A DNA stretch of 64,000 bases from Pseudoalteromonas sp. R3 (GCF_004014715.1 NZ_CP034835.1:3534001-3598000); one strand, 5' to 3'; positions 16,614 through 26,761 are shown, numbered from the stretch's first letter. Notes: generated by a model from the sequence alone, not told the origin. Translations and numbers: made by a program.

Positions 16614-19094
16614 ATGATGGCTCAACTCCGCTCCTGGCTTTATGGTATATTTGTAAGCTTACAGGTGCTCGCTGCCTGCCAGGTTCAGGCGCAAAGCCAA
16701 ACACCAATTTTGATGCCCACGCCCACCTCTCTCGTGCAGTCGACACAAACGCTAAAGTTAGACAAACCATTGGCACTTTCGCTCAATGGTCTGTCAGCTC
16801 AGCGTAGTACATTTGTTCAGGCTTACTATCGTGATCAATTCTTTGAGTTCGGTTATCAGGTATCGACTGCCACCTCTGACCTCTCATTACCCATAATTGT
16901 GACTGTACAGACACCACAAGACGCCACTCATCAGCATCCACAACTTGGGCAGAATGAACACTATCAACTCAGTATCACCCAAACTGGTATAACGATTAGC
17001 GCGCCGAATGAATTTGGCGCCTTGCATGCGCTGGCCACTCTCAGTCAGCTACTCTATTTTGCCCGCGACAGTCGCGAACTGGCGCTTTTACACATAAAAG
17101 ATAGTCCCCGATTTCCCTGGCGTGGACTGCTGCTCGACAGCGTCCGCCATTTTATTTCGATTCCGGCAATTAAGCGCCAGTTGCGTGGTATGGCCGCAGC
17201 TAAGCTGAACGTCTTCCACTGGCACCTGACGGATGATCAGGGCTGGCGTTTCGCTTCAAAAGCATATCCCAAACTACATCAGCTTGCGTCAGATGGTCAG
17301 TATTATACCCAGGCCGAAATCCGGCAGGTCGTTGAATACGCCAGCAACCTTGGGATCCGCGTGGTTCCTGAATTTGACGTACCCGGGCATGCCTCTGCAA
17401 TTGCAGTTGCCTACCCCGAACTGATGACAGAAGTGAAACCCTATCAGATGGAAGATGGCTGGGGCGTATTTGAGCCACTGCTGGACCCCAGTAAACCTGA
17501 GGTCTATACCTTTATTAACGCCATCGTCACTGAACTGGCCGACCTCTTTCCTGACCCCTACTTACATATTGGTGGCGACGAAGTAGACCCAACACATTGG
17601 CAAAACAGCGACCGTGTGCAGACATACATGCATCAGCATAAACTCAATACAAGTGCCGATCTTCAGGCTCATTTCAACCACAAAGTACAAGCCATCTTGC
17701 GTCGTCACAACAAAAAAATGATGGGCTGGGACGAGATATTTCATCCAGCGCTGGATAAAGATGTGATGATTCAATCCTGGCGGGGTAAAGCCAGCCTGAG
17801 CCAAATTGCGGCTCAAGGATACCCGGTGTTGTTGTCAGCCGGCTTCTATATCGACCAGCCACAGCCCGCCAGCTACCATTATCGTAATGAACCATTCGAT
17901 ACCGATCTGCACCAGCCACACCCGCTGAGCGCTCAGGACGCATTCCAGGCATGGGACTTTACCATGCCAAGACGAAAAGGGCGTGCCGTCAAAGGCAAAC
18001 TAGTAATGGTGACGCAACGGCAATCTGTCCGCCATGTTTACGTACAACTTAATGACAGACCGTTTAAACAAGCCCGACTCGATAGCCACTTGATATCACC
18101 CGATGCAGGTCTGACACGACTCAATGCCACTGTTGACAGTTGGATGGGACCAACCCGCGCCGAGCTGACACTTGATGCGAAAACGGGTATTTCAGGGCGG
18201 ATCCTCATTGGTAACGCAGTCTATCCGGTGACAGGTAAGTTGGCCGCGCATTTTTCTCATGCTGACTTTGTAAATATGCCCTTCCTGAGTGCCATGAACG
18301 CACAGGCGAAAGGCAATATTTTAGGCGGCGAGGCCACGCTGTGGAGTGAGCTGGTGACGGAACAAAACCTCGATATACGCAGCTGGCCGCGCCTGTTTAC
18401 AATCGCTGAGCGTCTCTGGTCCGAGCGAAAAGTGAATCATGAAGCGGCCATGTATCAGCGCCTCCATGCATTATATACTTTTGCCGATGCCATTGGCTTG
18501 CACCATGACAAGCAGTATCGCCGGGGTCTGCAATCGCTGCTCGGCTCGCAAGCCAGCGATGCAGAACTGGCATTGCTGGTACGTTTTGCCGAACAGCTGG
18601 AACCTGCCAGCTACTATACCCGCCATCACCTAAAGTATCAGCAGGGGCTGTATCATCAGAACGCGCCCTTGGATCAGCTGGTAGACTTCCTGCCAGTAGA
18701 GAATCAAACCATGCTGATGCTCTATCAAAAACTGGCACAGTTCAGACAAGGAGATGGCAACGCATTGCAGCACATTACCGCCACGCTTAAAGCCTGGCAT
18801 ACTGATTACCGCTTATTAGCGCCTCTGCTTGCCAAAACCCCGACGTTGCATGGACTCCAGACAACCCTGGCGCAAGCCAGTTCCATCAATGAACTAAGCC
18901 TGGCGATCGTTCGCAGTTGTACAGTGAAGCCATCAATCTCAGTACAGCGTATGCAACACTTTGCCGGGCGCCTGCGGGAGATCCAGAGCAATGCAGCAGA
19001 GATAGTCGTTGCAGCAGGGTTATTCAGTGAACATTTACTGGAAGCTTGCCGTGCCGATGGAGCCTCGCCGGATTCCACCAGCATAGACCTTTGA
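16614..19094 (+). CDS. Large GH20 beta-N-acetylhexosaminidase with insertion domain
   Basis: Start: ATG 16614 follows AGGGA at about 10 bases; two further ATGs sit nearby. The N-terminus carries an export signal, possibly a lipobox (VLAAC). After a GH20b-type beta domain comes the catalytic barrel with FPWRGLLLDSVRH, NVFHWHLTDDQGWRF, VPEFDVPGHA and the catalytic HIGGDE (Asp-Glu at about residues 322-323). A barrel of this family normally runs on directly to GGEATLWSE. Here about 120 residues (about 448-568, rich in beta strands, RRKGRAVKGKLVM...) intervene. The enzyme removes terminal GlcNAc from chitin oligomers or glycans and is probably periplasmic or surface anchored. Two tiny peptide genes follow. 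Confidence 0.92.
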   Translation: MMAQLRSWLYGIFVSLQVLAACQVQAQSQTPILMPTPTSLVQSTQTLKLDKPLALSLNGLSAQRSTFVQAYYRDQFFEFGYQVSTATSDLSLPIIVTVQTPQDATHQHPQLGQNEHYQLSITQTGITISAPNEFGALHALATLSQLLYFARDSRELALLHIKDSPRFPWRGLLLDSVRHFISIPAIKRQLRGMAAAKLNVFHWHLTDDQGWRFASKAYPKLHQLASDGQYYTQAEIRQVVEYASNLGIRVVPEFDVPGHASAIAVAYPELMTEVKPYQMEDGWGVFEPLLDPSKPEVYTFINAIVTELADLFPDPYLHIGGDEVDPTHWQNSDRVQTYMHQHKLNTSADLQAHFNHKVQAILRRHNKKMMGWDEIFHPALDKDVMIQSWRGKASLSQIAAQGYPVLLSAGFYIDQPQPASYHYRNEPFDTDLHQPHPLSAQDAFQAWDFTMPRRKGRAVKGKLVMVTQRQSVRHVYVQLNDRPFKQARLDSHLISPDAGLTRLNATVDSWMGPTRAELTLDAKTGISGRILIGNAVYPVTGKLAAHFSHADFVNMPFLSAMNAQAKGNILGGEATLWSELVTEQNLDIRSWPRLFTIAERLWSERKVNHEAAMYQRLHALYTFADAIGLHHDKQYRRGLQSLLGSQASDAELALLVRFAEQLEPASYYTRHHLKYQQGLYHQNAPLDQLVDFLPVENQTMLMLYQKLAQFRQGDGNALQHITATLKAWHTDYRLLAPLLAKTPTLHGLQTTLAQASSINELSLAIVRSCTVKPSISVQRMQHFAGRLREIQSNAAEIVVAAGLFSEHLLEACRADGASPDSTSIDL

Positions 19095-19197
19095 TACCAG
19101 AATATCGGCGAGTATACGCAGCAGTTGCCCGATTTATTCCAACTATGTTAGGGTTAAACCTGTTTAAGGTACAACTGACAATTATAAGGACAATAAA

Positions 19198-19350
19198 ATG
19201 AAAATATGTTTAGTTAAGAAAAAGTTGAAGACATTATCTGTGCAAGAGCAGGCATTGAAACTGCAACTCACACCACAAGTATTTGGTGGTTTTGGCCCCT
19301 CCAATATGTCCGGAGGACAAGCTTGCCCCAATCACTGCGGTGGCATCTAG
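19198..19350 (+). CDS. Double-glycine leader peptide 1 (candidate RiPP or secreted peptide precursor)
   Basis: The 50 aa frame starts ATG 19198 after TAAGGA at 8 bases. Residues 7-14 read KKKLKTLS and residues 27-31 QVFGG, after which 19 residues remain, containing CPNHC and glycine-rich ends (residues 32-50). This leader aligns without gaps to those of the peptides at 19386 and 30113: Lys7, hydrophobic 10, Lys11, Leu13, Ser/Thr14 and Gly30-Gly31. Double-glycine leaders are normally cleaved by the peptidase domain of an ABC exporter. No such exporter and no modification enzyme is in the window. I infer a secreted or modified peptide; function is unknown. Confidence 0.75.
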   Translation: MKICLVKKKLKTLSVQEQALKLQLTPQVFGGFGPSNMSGGQACPNHCGGI

Positions 19351-19385
19351 CCTCACACACGAATAGACTAAACAAGGAAATTAAG

Positions 19386-19580
19386 ATGATACTCACATTG
19401 CAAAAAAAACCTCTGAAGTCACTGACTCTGGACAGCACGCACCTCAACAAAGCCGCTACTCGCCAGATTGCAGGGGGGCATTTCTCCATTGTAGATCAGT
19501 GCCTAAACACCAGTGGAACGGGTGAATGTGATGATTCCTATACGGAAGATTGCCCTACCAATGAGTGCAACGGCCGCTAG
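19386..19580 (+). CDS. Double-glycine leader peptide 2 with four cysteines
   Basis: The 64 aa frame starts ATG 19386 after AAGGA at 8 bases, 35 bases downstream of peptide 1, and is probably cotranscribed with it. The leader has KKPLKSLT at residues 7-14 and ends TRQIAGG with Gly30-Gly31. The core (33 residues) is acidic, with four cysteines at about 39, 48, 56 and 61, consistent with two disulfides or other cross-links. A perfect terminator hairpin follows eight bases after the stop. The in-frame extension upstream to 19323 is not needed. The role of the product is unknown. Confidence 0.8.
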   Translation: MILTLQKKPLKSLTLDSTHLNKAATRQIAGGHFSIVDQCLNTSGTGECDDSYTEDCPTNECNGR

Positions 19581-19587
19581 CCGACCA

Positions 19588-19620
19588 GGCTATGGACTCG
19601 CGCCATAGCCACTTTAGTTA
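19588..19620 (+). terminator. Rho-independent terminator of the leader-peptide pair
   Basis: GGCTATGG and CCATAGCC form an 8-bp stem around a 7-base loop, followed by ACTTTAGTTATT. It lies eight bases past the stop of peptide 2. Confidence 0.75.
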
Positions 19621-19642
19621 TTATGTACTAGCCACAGCCCGC

Positions 19643-20587
19643 TTACTTTCCAGTGCGATCACCCACAGTCGGCTCTGCCAGTACATTCCCTATTAATCCC
19701 CTGAGCCAGACGCTTTTGTCATCCAGCTGACGTTTCTTAAGCCATAACATAGCAATATCGAAGTCCGGTACTGGCAATGGTGGATCAAAGTACCTCAGGC
19801 CTGCATCTTCACATGCCAGTTGCGCCATTTTTAATGGCACGATGGCAATCAGGCGGCGCTGTCTGAGCAAGCGTTGTATCGTCAGAAAATTACGACTCGC
19901 CACAGTTACCCGGCGGGTTAATCCCGCTCTGGCCAGCAACTGGTCCACCTGAGTGGTTAAACGCCCATCCGGACTGACCAGGGCATGCTCAGTCTCAGCG
20001 AAGGCCGCCAGATCCAGAGGTATTTGTGTCGCAAACTGTGCGGGGTCCACCAGACAGACATGACGCTCAGTGTACAAGATAAGGTTGTCAAAAGACTCGT
20101 CTGGCTCAGTAATGCTGCCAATAACCAGATCCAGTTTCTCTTTCTCGGTCAGGGTAATGTAGTTGCTGCGATTGACGTTAACAAAACTGATCTGCGCTTC
20201 AGGTGCCTCTGCACGAATGCGATCGTAAATCACAGGCGCAAAGTTTAGTTCAGCATAATCAGTCAGGCCGATGCGACAAACCCCCTCATACTTTTGCGGC
20301 ACAAACTGAGCTTTATTGAGCAACGTCTCAGACAGAGTATCCAGCAGTTGCTCCAGAGCAGGGGCGATCTGGTGGGCATATTCGGTGGGCTCCATGACAT
20401 GTCCTTTGCGCTCAAACAGCTCGTCATCAAACAAGCGTCTCAGTCTTGCCAGGCTGTGGCTCATTGCCGACTGGCTCACACAATTTTGCTCGGCCGCCTG
20501 ACTGACACTACGACAACGATATAAATAGGCAAATGCGACCAGTAAATTGAGATCTATCTGGCGCCATGGCACATCATTGAAGCTCAT
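19643..20587 (-). CDS. LysR-type transcriptional regulator divergent from chrA
   Basis: Start: ATG 20587 (MSFNDVPWRQIDLNLLVAF) has GGAAG just upstream; the in-frame ATG at 20641 has no clear ribosome site. The 314 aa protein has the N-terminal winged HTH (VSQAAEQNCVSQSAMSHSLARLR) and a substrate-binding effector domain starting near residue 90 (YEGVCRIGLTDYAEL). Its HTH is of the NodD/LeuO-like branch. It is divergent from the chromate transporter with 107 bases between the starts, a typical place for autoregulation and control of the neighbour. The intergenic region contains two copies of GAATCA that could be part of the binding site. Confidence 0.88.
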   Translation of the reverse strand: MSFNDVPWRQIDLNLLVAFAYLYRCRSVSQAAEQNCVSQSAMSHSLARLRRLFDDELFERKGHVMEPTEYAHQIAPALEQLLDTLSETLLNKAQFVPQKYEGVCRIGLTDYAELNFAPVIYDRIRAEAPEAQISFVNVNRSNYITLTEKEKLDLVIGSITEPDESFDNLILYTERHVCLVDPAQFATQIPLDLAAFAETEHALVSPDGRLTTQVDQLLARAGLTRRVTVASRNFLTIQRLLRQRRLIAIVPLKMAQLACEDAGLRYFDPPLPVPDFDIAMLWLKKRQLDDKSVWLRGLIGNVLAEPTVGDRTGK

Positions 20588-20694
20588 ACTTCCAATCCTA
20601 TATAGTTCATAGTCTGAATCAAAACTATTAATTTGAATCATTCTACGTCATTTTTTACTCTATCGGCAGTCCTGATAACAAAGCACACATTACT

Positions 20695-21843
20695 ATGTTC
20701 GCTATTTTTAAAACCTTCTTTTTACTCGGCTGGATAAGCTTTGGTGGCCCGGCTGCACACATTGGCTATTTTCGCCAAACCTTTGTGGAGAAGCTTAAGT
20801 GGCTGAATGATGCCGACTATGCTCAGCTGGTCGCATTGAGCCAGTTCTTACCCGGCCCGGGCTCAAGTCAGGTCGGCTTTGCGCTTGGCTACAAACGCGG
20901 TGGTCTGGGAGGCGCCTGTGCGGCCTTCGTGGGTTTCACTTTACCTTCGGTCATTATCATGGTGCTCCTTGCCCTGATGGCCAGCCATGTCACTGACACG
21001 GATGTGTTTCAGAACCTGGTGCATGGTCTGAAACTGCTGGCTGTTGTGGTCGTTGCCGATGCAGCCTGGGGAATGTATAAAAACTTTTGCAAAAGTACGC
21101 TCACAGTCAGCCTGTGTCTGATCACGGCAATCGCCCTGTTACTGCTGCCGGGAATTATGACTCAAATGGGCGTGCTGCTCCTGGCGGCTCTGGTTGGTAT
21201 GCTCTGCCTGAAAGGGACCCCCCAAACGACGCCCCCCGGTTCACGTTTTAAGGCAAATTGGCTGCCTTTAGCGATATTCGTTGGCTTATTTACAGGCCTG
21301 CCTTTTATTGCTCACCTGACCCCGTCTGTCGCCCTGTTCAATGACTTTTATCAGGCTGGTAGCTTGGTGTTTGGTGGCGGTCATGTGGTGTTACCATTGC
21401 TGCAAAATATCCTTGGTGACGGCCTCAGTCAGGATGCGTTTTTAACAGGCTATGCCGCCGCTCAGGCGGTTCCCGGCCCGATGTTCACATTTGCAACTTA
21501 CCTCGGCTATGCACTCATGCCAGCAAACCCAGTTACAGGTGCGCTGCTGGCAACTTTGGCCGTATTTCTGCCTGGCTTTTTATTATTGCTGGGCGTGCTT
21601 AAAAACTGGCAATTACTGTCCTCACGCCCTGCCATTGCCGGCGCATTGAGTGGCGTTAATGCCGCCGTGGTTGGCCTGTTGGTGGCTGCCCTCTATCAGC
21701 CGGTCTTTACCAGCGCAGTACAGTCAGCACAGGACATAACCTTGATTCTTGTGGGTTTTTACCTGTTAAAGCAACTGAAGCTGCATATTGTCTGGCTGGT
21801 GCTCGCTTTTATACTGGCTGGTGTGACGATGGGGCTGGTCTAG
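20695..21843 (+). CDS. chrA: ChrA-family chromate/anion transporter
   Basis: The 382 aa membrane protein is the two-domain (long-chain) CHR type. Each half has the CHR motif: FFLLGWISFGGPAAHIGYF near residue 10 with LPGPGSSQ, and GSLVFGGGHVVLPLL with AVPGPMFTFATYLGY near residue 230. About ten membrane helices are apparent. The family exports chromate, driven by the proton motive force, although several members move other anions. Start ATG 20695; the ribosome site is weak. The adjacent LysR gene is the likely regulator. Confidence 0.9.
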   Translation: MFAIFKTFFLLGWISFGGPAAHIGYFRQTFVEKLKWLNDADYAQLVALSQFLPGPGSSQVGFALGYKRGGLGGACAAFVGFTLPSVIIMVLLALMASHVTDTDVFQNLVHGLKLLAVVVVADAAWGMYKNFCKSTLTVSLCLITAIALLLLPGIMTQMGVLLLAALVGMLCLKGTPQTTPPGSRFKANWLPLAIFVGLFTGLPFIAHLTPSVALFNDFYQAGSLVFGGGHVVLPLLQNILGDGLSQDAFLTGYAAAQAVPGPMFTFATYLGYALMPANPVTGALLATLAVFLPGFLLLLGVLKNWQLLSSRPAIAGALSGVNAAVVGLLVAALYQPVFTSAVQSAQDITLILVGFYLLKQLKLHIVWLVLAFILAGVTMGLV

Positions 21844-21891
21844 TACTGCGTAGTTGGGTGGTATCCAAATCACCCAACTACAGAAAGTACT
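21842..21891 (+). terminator. Long hairpin after chrA
   Basis: AGTACT-gcg-TAGTTGGGTG pairs with CACCCAACTA-cagaa-AGTACT and starts inside the chrA stop codon. The tail CTAATTCTTTG is only modestly T-rich. Confidence 0.55.
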
Positions 21892-21998
21892 CTAATTCTT
21901 TGCAATCCAATCCCATTCAGGTTGAACAATCTCGGGTCAGCAACTAGCTTTTAAGCGCACAAAGGCGATTCATTAAATTCTAATACCGAGGTTGGTCT

Positions 21999-22832
21999 AT
22001 GGACAGCTTTCTTGGACACATCGATATCAATCAATATTTACCTGTGGCCGTTGACTGGGCGACTAATTTAGTACTGGCATTGTTCATTCTGATCATTGGC
22101 ATCTGGCTGGCGGGCAAAGCTTATAAAGCCGTGGTGTCTGTTGCGAATCGCTACGACAAACTGGATGATACTTTATTTAAATTCTTTGGCAGTGTTGCCA
22201 AATACACTGTGCTGGCCTTTGTCGGCATCGCAGTGCTTAACCGGTTTGGCGTACAAACCGCGTCGATCATTGCTTTGCTTGGTGCCGCCGGGCTTGCGGT
22301 AGGACTGGCGCTGCAGGGCACTTTATCTAACCTTGCAGCGGGCGTCATGCTGCTCATTTTTCGCCCCTACAAGGTCAATGACTTTATCGACACCGCAGGT
22401 CAGTTTGGTAAAGTGACTGAAATTGATATGTTTACTACAATATTGCAGACCTTTGACAATCAGCAGATAGTGATCCCGAACAGTCATATTTGGGGCAGCA
22501 AAATTGTTAATCATTCCCATCACGCTATCCGTGGTGTCGATATGCGGTTTGGCATTGCATACAGTGAGAGTATTGATGATGCCAGAGCCGTGATCCAATC
22601 CGTGTTACAGGCTCATCCTCATATTTTATCGGAACCCGCACCTTTTGTTGAAGTGGAGTCACTCAACAATAGCTCTGTCGACTTTTTGGTCAGACCATTT
22701 TGCGAAGGAGCACATTACTTTGATGTGCTTTATTCCGTGCCTGAGCAGGTGAAAAAAGCACTCGATGAAGCCAACATCGAGATCCCCTTCCCACACCGTA
22801 AAGTTATTCTGGTTAACGAAAGCAACGCCTGA
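21999..22832 (+). CDS. mscS: Small-conductance mechanosensitive channel MscS
   Basis: Start: ATG 21999 behind GAGG. The 277 aa protein has three membrane helices. TM3 carries the glycine/alanine packing pattern (IALLGAAGLAVGLALQG) and the signature TLSNLAAGVMLLIFRPYKVNDFID; the cytoplasmic beta domain follows (IPNSHIWGSKIVNHS). Its length is near E. coli MscS (286 aa). The channel opens on membrane tension and releases solutes on hypo-osmotic shock, important for a marine organism that meets changing salinity. It is alone on its strand. Confidence 0.93.
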   Translation: MDSFLGHIDINQYLPVAVDWATNLVLALFILIIGIWLAGKAYKAVVSVANRYDKLDDTLFKFFGSVAKYTVLAFVGIAVLNRFGVQTASIIALLGAAGLAVGLALQGTLSNLAAGVMLLIFRPYKVNDFIDTAGQFGKVTEIDMFTTILQTFDNQQIVIPNSHIWGSKIVNHSHHAIRGVDMRFGIAYSESIDDARAVIQSVLQAHPHILSEPAPFVEVESLNNSSVDFLVRPFCEGAHYFDVLYSVPEQVKKALDEANIEIPFPHRKVILVNESNA

Positions 22833-22958
22833 GGCTTATGCAATGGGCAGCATGCCTAATGCAGCCCTATGCAAACGCAAACTAACCGTCAAACTTTGTT
22901 GCCCTGTTATTCCTTGTCTATAGTTTTATAGGTAAATGACAACATACTGGGATGTAAC

Positions 22959-25679
22959 ATGGCGCTCTTCGGCTTTACTAAAGCAAACACTTCGAAACCA
23001 CAAATCACCTTACCGCAAACATTAGCTTGGCTAAAGCTCGACGAGCAGGGCAATATACTCGCCACCAGCCAGGCTTTCAGAGCGATGCTGGCCTTTGCAA
23101 ACAGCGCGGTCCCTAAAACGCTTGCGGCCCTGTGTAATCATCAAAGCGACTATCAGGCACTTTGTGATGCACTAAGAAGCCCTCATCAACATACTGCCCT
23201 GATTTGTAGCATGCATAATACCGAAGGGTCTCTGTACAACGTCTCAGTGCAATTTTGCTTGGCAGACAACGCACAGTCCTTTGCCGTGCTTCAGGATGTG
23301 ACGACACAGTATCAGCCTTTGATAGACAGCACTTTAACCACTCAGGCACTGTCAGACGCACAAGCCCTGGCAGAGCTGGACCTGAGGGGCACCATTCTCA
23401 ATGCCAATGAGCGTTTTTCAAACCTGGTAAGGACCCCAAAACAGCATTTGGTTAATGAGCATTATCAACAGTTTGTAGTCAACAAACAGCTTGATGAAAC
23501 CCACTGGGAAGCACTTTGTGCGGGCGAATCTATTGAATGTGATCTTAAATGGCAAATTGGTGAGCAAACGTTCGCCTGGTTACATGCTAAGCTCATTCCC
23601 GTGGCAAACAGCCAGCAACGTATATCGAAAGTTCTGTTGTGTGCCAGCGATGTTTCAAAACAGCGCCAAACCTTGAACAATTTGAGCAGTCAAATTGACG
23701 GGATACGCCAAGCACAGGCCGTTATTGAATTTACCCTGGATGGCACCATAGTAACCGCAAACCAGAATTTTCTCGATGTAATGGGCTATCAGTTGGCAGA
23801 GATCCAAGGGCAGCACCACCGTATGTTTGTCACAGCGGCAAATGCTGCCAGTGACGAGTACACAGCCTTTTGGCAGGCGTTGGGACGGGGCGAGCTACAG
23901 TCAGGAGAATTTAAACGGATAAATAAGCACGGCGACCCCGTCTGGATCCAGGCACATTATACCCCACTCTACGATGAAAATGGCCGGCTCTGGAAAATCA
24001 TGAAGTTCGCTTCAGACATCACCGCAGACAAGCTCAGGGCCTTTGAGGCACAGGGCCAGATAGATGCCATAAATCGCTCCCAGGCGGTGATCCAATTCGA
24101 GTTAGATGGCACTATTATAGACGCCAATGACAACTTTCTAGAAGCGATGGGTTACCAAAAGGAAGAGATCATCGGGCAACACCACCGACTGTTTGTTGAA
24201 CCCGGATATGCGCAAAGCGAGGAGTATCAGCAATTTTGGGCTGACCTTAAAAACGGCCATTTTCAGTCTGGTGAGTTTTTTCGACTTGGTAAACATGCCA
24301 AACCAATCTGGATCAGCGCAACGTACAACCTTATCCGTGACGATGAGGGGAATCCACTAAAAGTTGTCAAATACGCCATGGATATCACACGTCAGAAACA
24401 GATAGCGGCAGATCTGGAGGGGCAAGTACAAGCTATTCATAAATCTCAGGCGGTAATTGAATTTGATATGGACGGTACTATTGTCTGGGCCAATGACCTG
24501 TTTTTAACCACCATGGGGTATACACTCGACGAGGTAAAAGGCCAACACCACCGCATGTTTGCCACTGCAGAACAGGCACAAAGTGACGAATATCAGCGGT
24601 TCTGGGCGCAGCTCAATCGTGGTGAGTTTGACTCAGGACAGTACATGCGAATTGCCAAAGATGGTACAGAGGTCTGGATACAGGCAACCTATAATCCGAT
24701 ACTGGATCAGCATGGTCGCCCGGTAAAAGTCGTTAAATATGCCACGGATATCACGGCTCAAAAGCAAGCTGTAGAGTATATCAAAAATGCGATTTTTGCC
24801 CTTGAGCAAGGCGATTTAACCCACCGTATCACAGCAGATCTGGGAGAAGATTTCTCTGTCCTTACCAAAGCGATGAATGGACTGTTTGATAAACTCAGTG
24901 ATCTGGTGCAGACAATTAACAACGGTGCAGCGCAAGTGTTTGACATCGCCAGACAAATAGCCAGCAATAATGAAGAGCTCAATAGCCGTGTTGAAAGTCA
25001 GGCTGCCAGCCTGGAGGAAACCGCAGCTACCATGGAACAACTTACGGCAACCGTAAAAAACAATGCGATCAGCGCAACCACAGCCTCTGAACGGGCAACG
25101 GTTGTCCGTGAAAAAGCGGTTAGTGGTAAGCACACCATTGAGGATGCCATCAGTGCTGTTGGCAATATCGAAGACTACAGCCGAAAAATCTCCGATATCG
25201 TCGGCGTGATTGATGAAATTGCCTTTCAGACCAACCTGCTGGCACTGAATGCATCCGTTGAGGCTGCCAGAGCGGGTGAAGCAGGCAGAGGGTTTGCTGT
25301 CGTGGCCAGTGAAGTGCGTAACCTGGCACAACGCAGTGCCAGCGCAGCCAAAGAGATCAAAACACTTATCAAAAACAGTGTCGACGCTGTGAGTGAAGGC
25401 AGTAAACTGGTTTACGAGTCTGGTACAACTTTCGATGAATTGACCGAGTCAATTGCGCAGGTCAGCGATATGGTCGCCAACATTGACGACGCCAGTAAAG
25501 AGCAAGCATCCGGTATCGCCGCAGTATGTTCAACCATTGCGCAAATGGATGGCATTACCCAGCAAAATGTCTCTTTGGTGGAGACTACCTCCAAGTCAGG
25601 TAAAACCATGGAGAACCAGGCACGAGTACTGACCGATCAGGTCGCATTTTTCCATCTGGATGAGAGCCGCTTATCTTAG
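22959..25679 (+). CDS. Soluble methyl-accepting chemoreceptor with five PAS-like domains
   Basis: The 906 aa protein has no membrane segment. Order: a weak PAS-like region (about residues 20-120), a second (about 130-235), then three closely similar PAS domains with PAC tails (about 253-618) and a HAMP-like linker ([12 protein letters not shown]). The C-terminal chemotaxis signalling domain has the invariant hairpin tip ([22 protein letters not shown] is the tip region). Each of the three PAS units contains LDGTI or MDGTI, MGY and GQHHRxF. They may bind haem, flavin or a small ligand. Such cytoplasmic receptors usually sense redox state or metabolism and feed CheA. The stop codon overlaps that of the convergent gene by four bases (TTAG). 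Confidence 0.9.
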   Translation: MALFGFTKANTSKPQITLPQTLAWLKLDEQGNILATSQAFRAMLAFANSAVPKTLAALCNHQSDYQALCDALRSPHQHTALICSMHNTEGSLYNVSVQFCLADNAQSFAVLQDVTTQYQPLIDSTLTTQALSDAQALAELDLRGTILNANERFSNLVRTPKQHLVNEHYQQFVVNKQLDETHWEALCAGESIECDLKWQIGEQTFAWLHAKLIPVANSQQRISKVLLCASDVSKQRQTLNNLSSQIDGIRQAQAVIEFTLDGTIVTANQNFLDVMGYQLAEIQGQHHRMFVTAANAASDEYTAFWQALGRGELQSGEFKRINKHGDPVWIQAHYTPLYDENGRLWKIMKFASDITADKLRAFEAQGQIDAINRSQAVIQFELDGTIIDANDNFLEAMGYQKEEIIGQHHRLFVEPGYAQSEEYQQFWADLKNGHFQSGEFFRLGKHAKPIWISATYNLIRDDEGNPLKVVKYAMDITRQKQIAADLEGQVQAIHKSQAVIEFDMDGTIVWANDLFLTTMGYTLDEVKGQHHRMFATAEQAQSDEYQRFWAQLNRGEFDSGQYMRIAKDGTEVWIQATYNPILDQHGRPVKVVKYATDITAQKQAVEYIKNAIFALEQGDLTHRITADLGEDFSVLTKAMNGLFDKLSDLVQTINNGAAQVFDIARQIASNNEELNSRVESQAASLEETAATMEQLTATVKNNAISATTASERATVVREKAVSGKHTIEDAISAVGNIEDYSRKISDIVGVIDEIAFQTNLLALNASVEAARAGEAGRGFAVVASEVRNLAQRSASAAKEIKTLIKNSVDAVSEGSKLVYESGTTFDELTESIAQVSDMVANIDDASKEQASGIAAVCSTIAQMDGITQQNVSLVETTSKSGKTMENQARVLTDQVAFFHLDESRLS
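23715..24812 (+). repeat. Three tandem 366-bp PAS-encoding repeats
   Basis: The QAVI codon block recurs at 23715, 24081 and 24447, giving an exact 122-residue period. Protein sequences are very similar (GQHHR, EYxxFWxxL, EFxR, PVWIQA-type blocks). DNA similarity is lower, so the duplication is not recent. Confidence 0.85.
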
Positions 25680-26761
25680 CGGCTGCTCGGTTGGTATTCG
25701 CGAATAAAACTATACTCAAATTTACCCGTATTGAGTTCGTCACAAACAGGCTCAAAGCCGTAGCTACGAATGCTGTCTATCTCTGCCAGTATGGGGGATT
25801 CATCCGTCAGTTGAGATAAGCCATTGATCAGCATCAGTGCCTGAGTCTTATCATATCGACAGCCAAATTCTATCGTTTTAAACAGCTTGGCATAATCATC
25901 CTGGCGCTCTGCGGCCTGCTCAACTTGCTTACTCCCCTGGCTGCCACCGTTGATAACACCAAGGATAAATAAGGCACGAGGGTCATTTCTTTGCTCCGTA
26001 AGATGGCGCAGTATGGTTTTTGCCTTAAATTCGGAGTGCACAAATTGGCCTTTATTTCTACCAAACTCATCTATTCGGTAGCCACTGAAATAGGCATACG
26101 CATAGTGTAATGCTTGCCTGGTTGACAGCGCTTTAATGCCCTCAGGTGAGACATCAATTTCACTTTTCGCAGAACGCTGAGCTTGTAACTGCTGCTTCTC
26201 AAATATTTCCTTTTCCTGCAATAGCTGCTCAGCCATCGCAATACCGTAAATGGCCAACCAACTCGCAGCCAAAGACGAAACCAGTAAAGCGGGTAAGGCA
26301 ATAAACCACCGGTTTTTCAGCTTTTTTCGGCTGGCATGCTGCTGCTTTTCGGCCAATTCAAAAAATGCTCTGTGTTCGGAAAATGGCACCTTTTTACGCG
26401 CCAGAAACACACTTGACCAAACACCAATAACATACAAAATCCCAAGCACCATCAACCAGGTATCGTTACTGACGATTAAATCCAATGCCAAAGCCAGAAA
26501 AGCCAGCCAGGCATGAAGTATAAAGGCGATGACTCCAAAGACTTTCTGATAACCACGACCGTGTAATCGGGTGACTAATCCAATGAGTATGCCACTGACC
26601 ACCAGCATTAGTGGGCCAAAATCGGCATTCAGCGTAAACGCACCAAACCAGGCACATAAGATGGGGAACACCCATAATCCACCGGCGACAGCCGCGACCA
26701 GTGCGTTTTGTTTGTCTAGCCGTTGCTCGACTTTGGCTAACTCTTGCGAAGAAACCTGCAT
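25676..26761 (-). CDS. Multi-spanning membrane protein of unknown function
   Basis: Start: ATG 26761 behind AAGGAAAG gives 361 aa; the frame runs 36 residues further upstream without a ribosome site. Two pairs of membrane helices near the N-terminus (about residues 20-110) are followed by another helix (about 170-195) and a soluble C-terminal region of about 160 residues ([25 protein letters not shown]). That region, with repeated helical pieces, has a weak tetratricopeptide or SEL1-like look ([18 protein letters not shown]). I do not recognise a family. It is convergent with the chemoreceptor, overlapping at the stop codons. Confidence 0.68.
   Translation of the reverse strand: MQVSSQELAKVEQRLDKQNALVAAVAGGLWVFPILCAWFGAFTLNADFGPLMLVVSGILIGLVTRLHGRGYQKVFGVIAFILHAWLAFLALALDLIVSNDTWLMVLGILYVIGVWSSVFLARKKVPFSEHRAFFELAEKQQHASRKKLKNRWFIALPALLVSSLAASWLAIYGIAMAEQLLQEKEIFEKQQLQAQRSAKSEIDVSPEGIKALSTRQALHYAYAYFSGYRIDEFGRNKGQFVHSEFKAKTILRHLTEQRNDPRALFILGVINGGSQGSKQVEQAAERQDDYAKLFKTIEFGCRYDKTQALMLINGLSQLTDESPILAEIDSIRSYGFEPVCDELNTGKFEYSFIREYQPSSR

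Noticed and set aside
25676..25679. Overlapping convergent stop codons (TTAG), also at 62438-62441
   Set aside because: Both are natural tail-to-tail four-base overlaps; two cases are too few to call a pattern.
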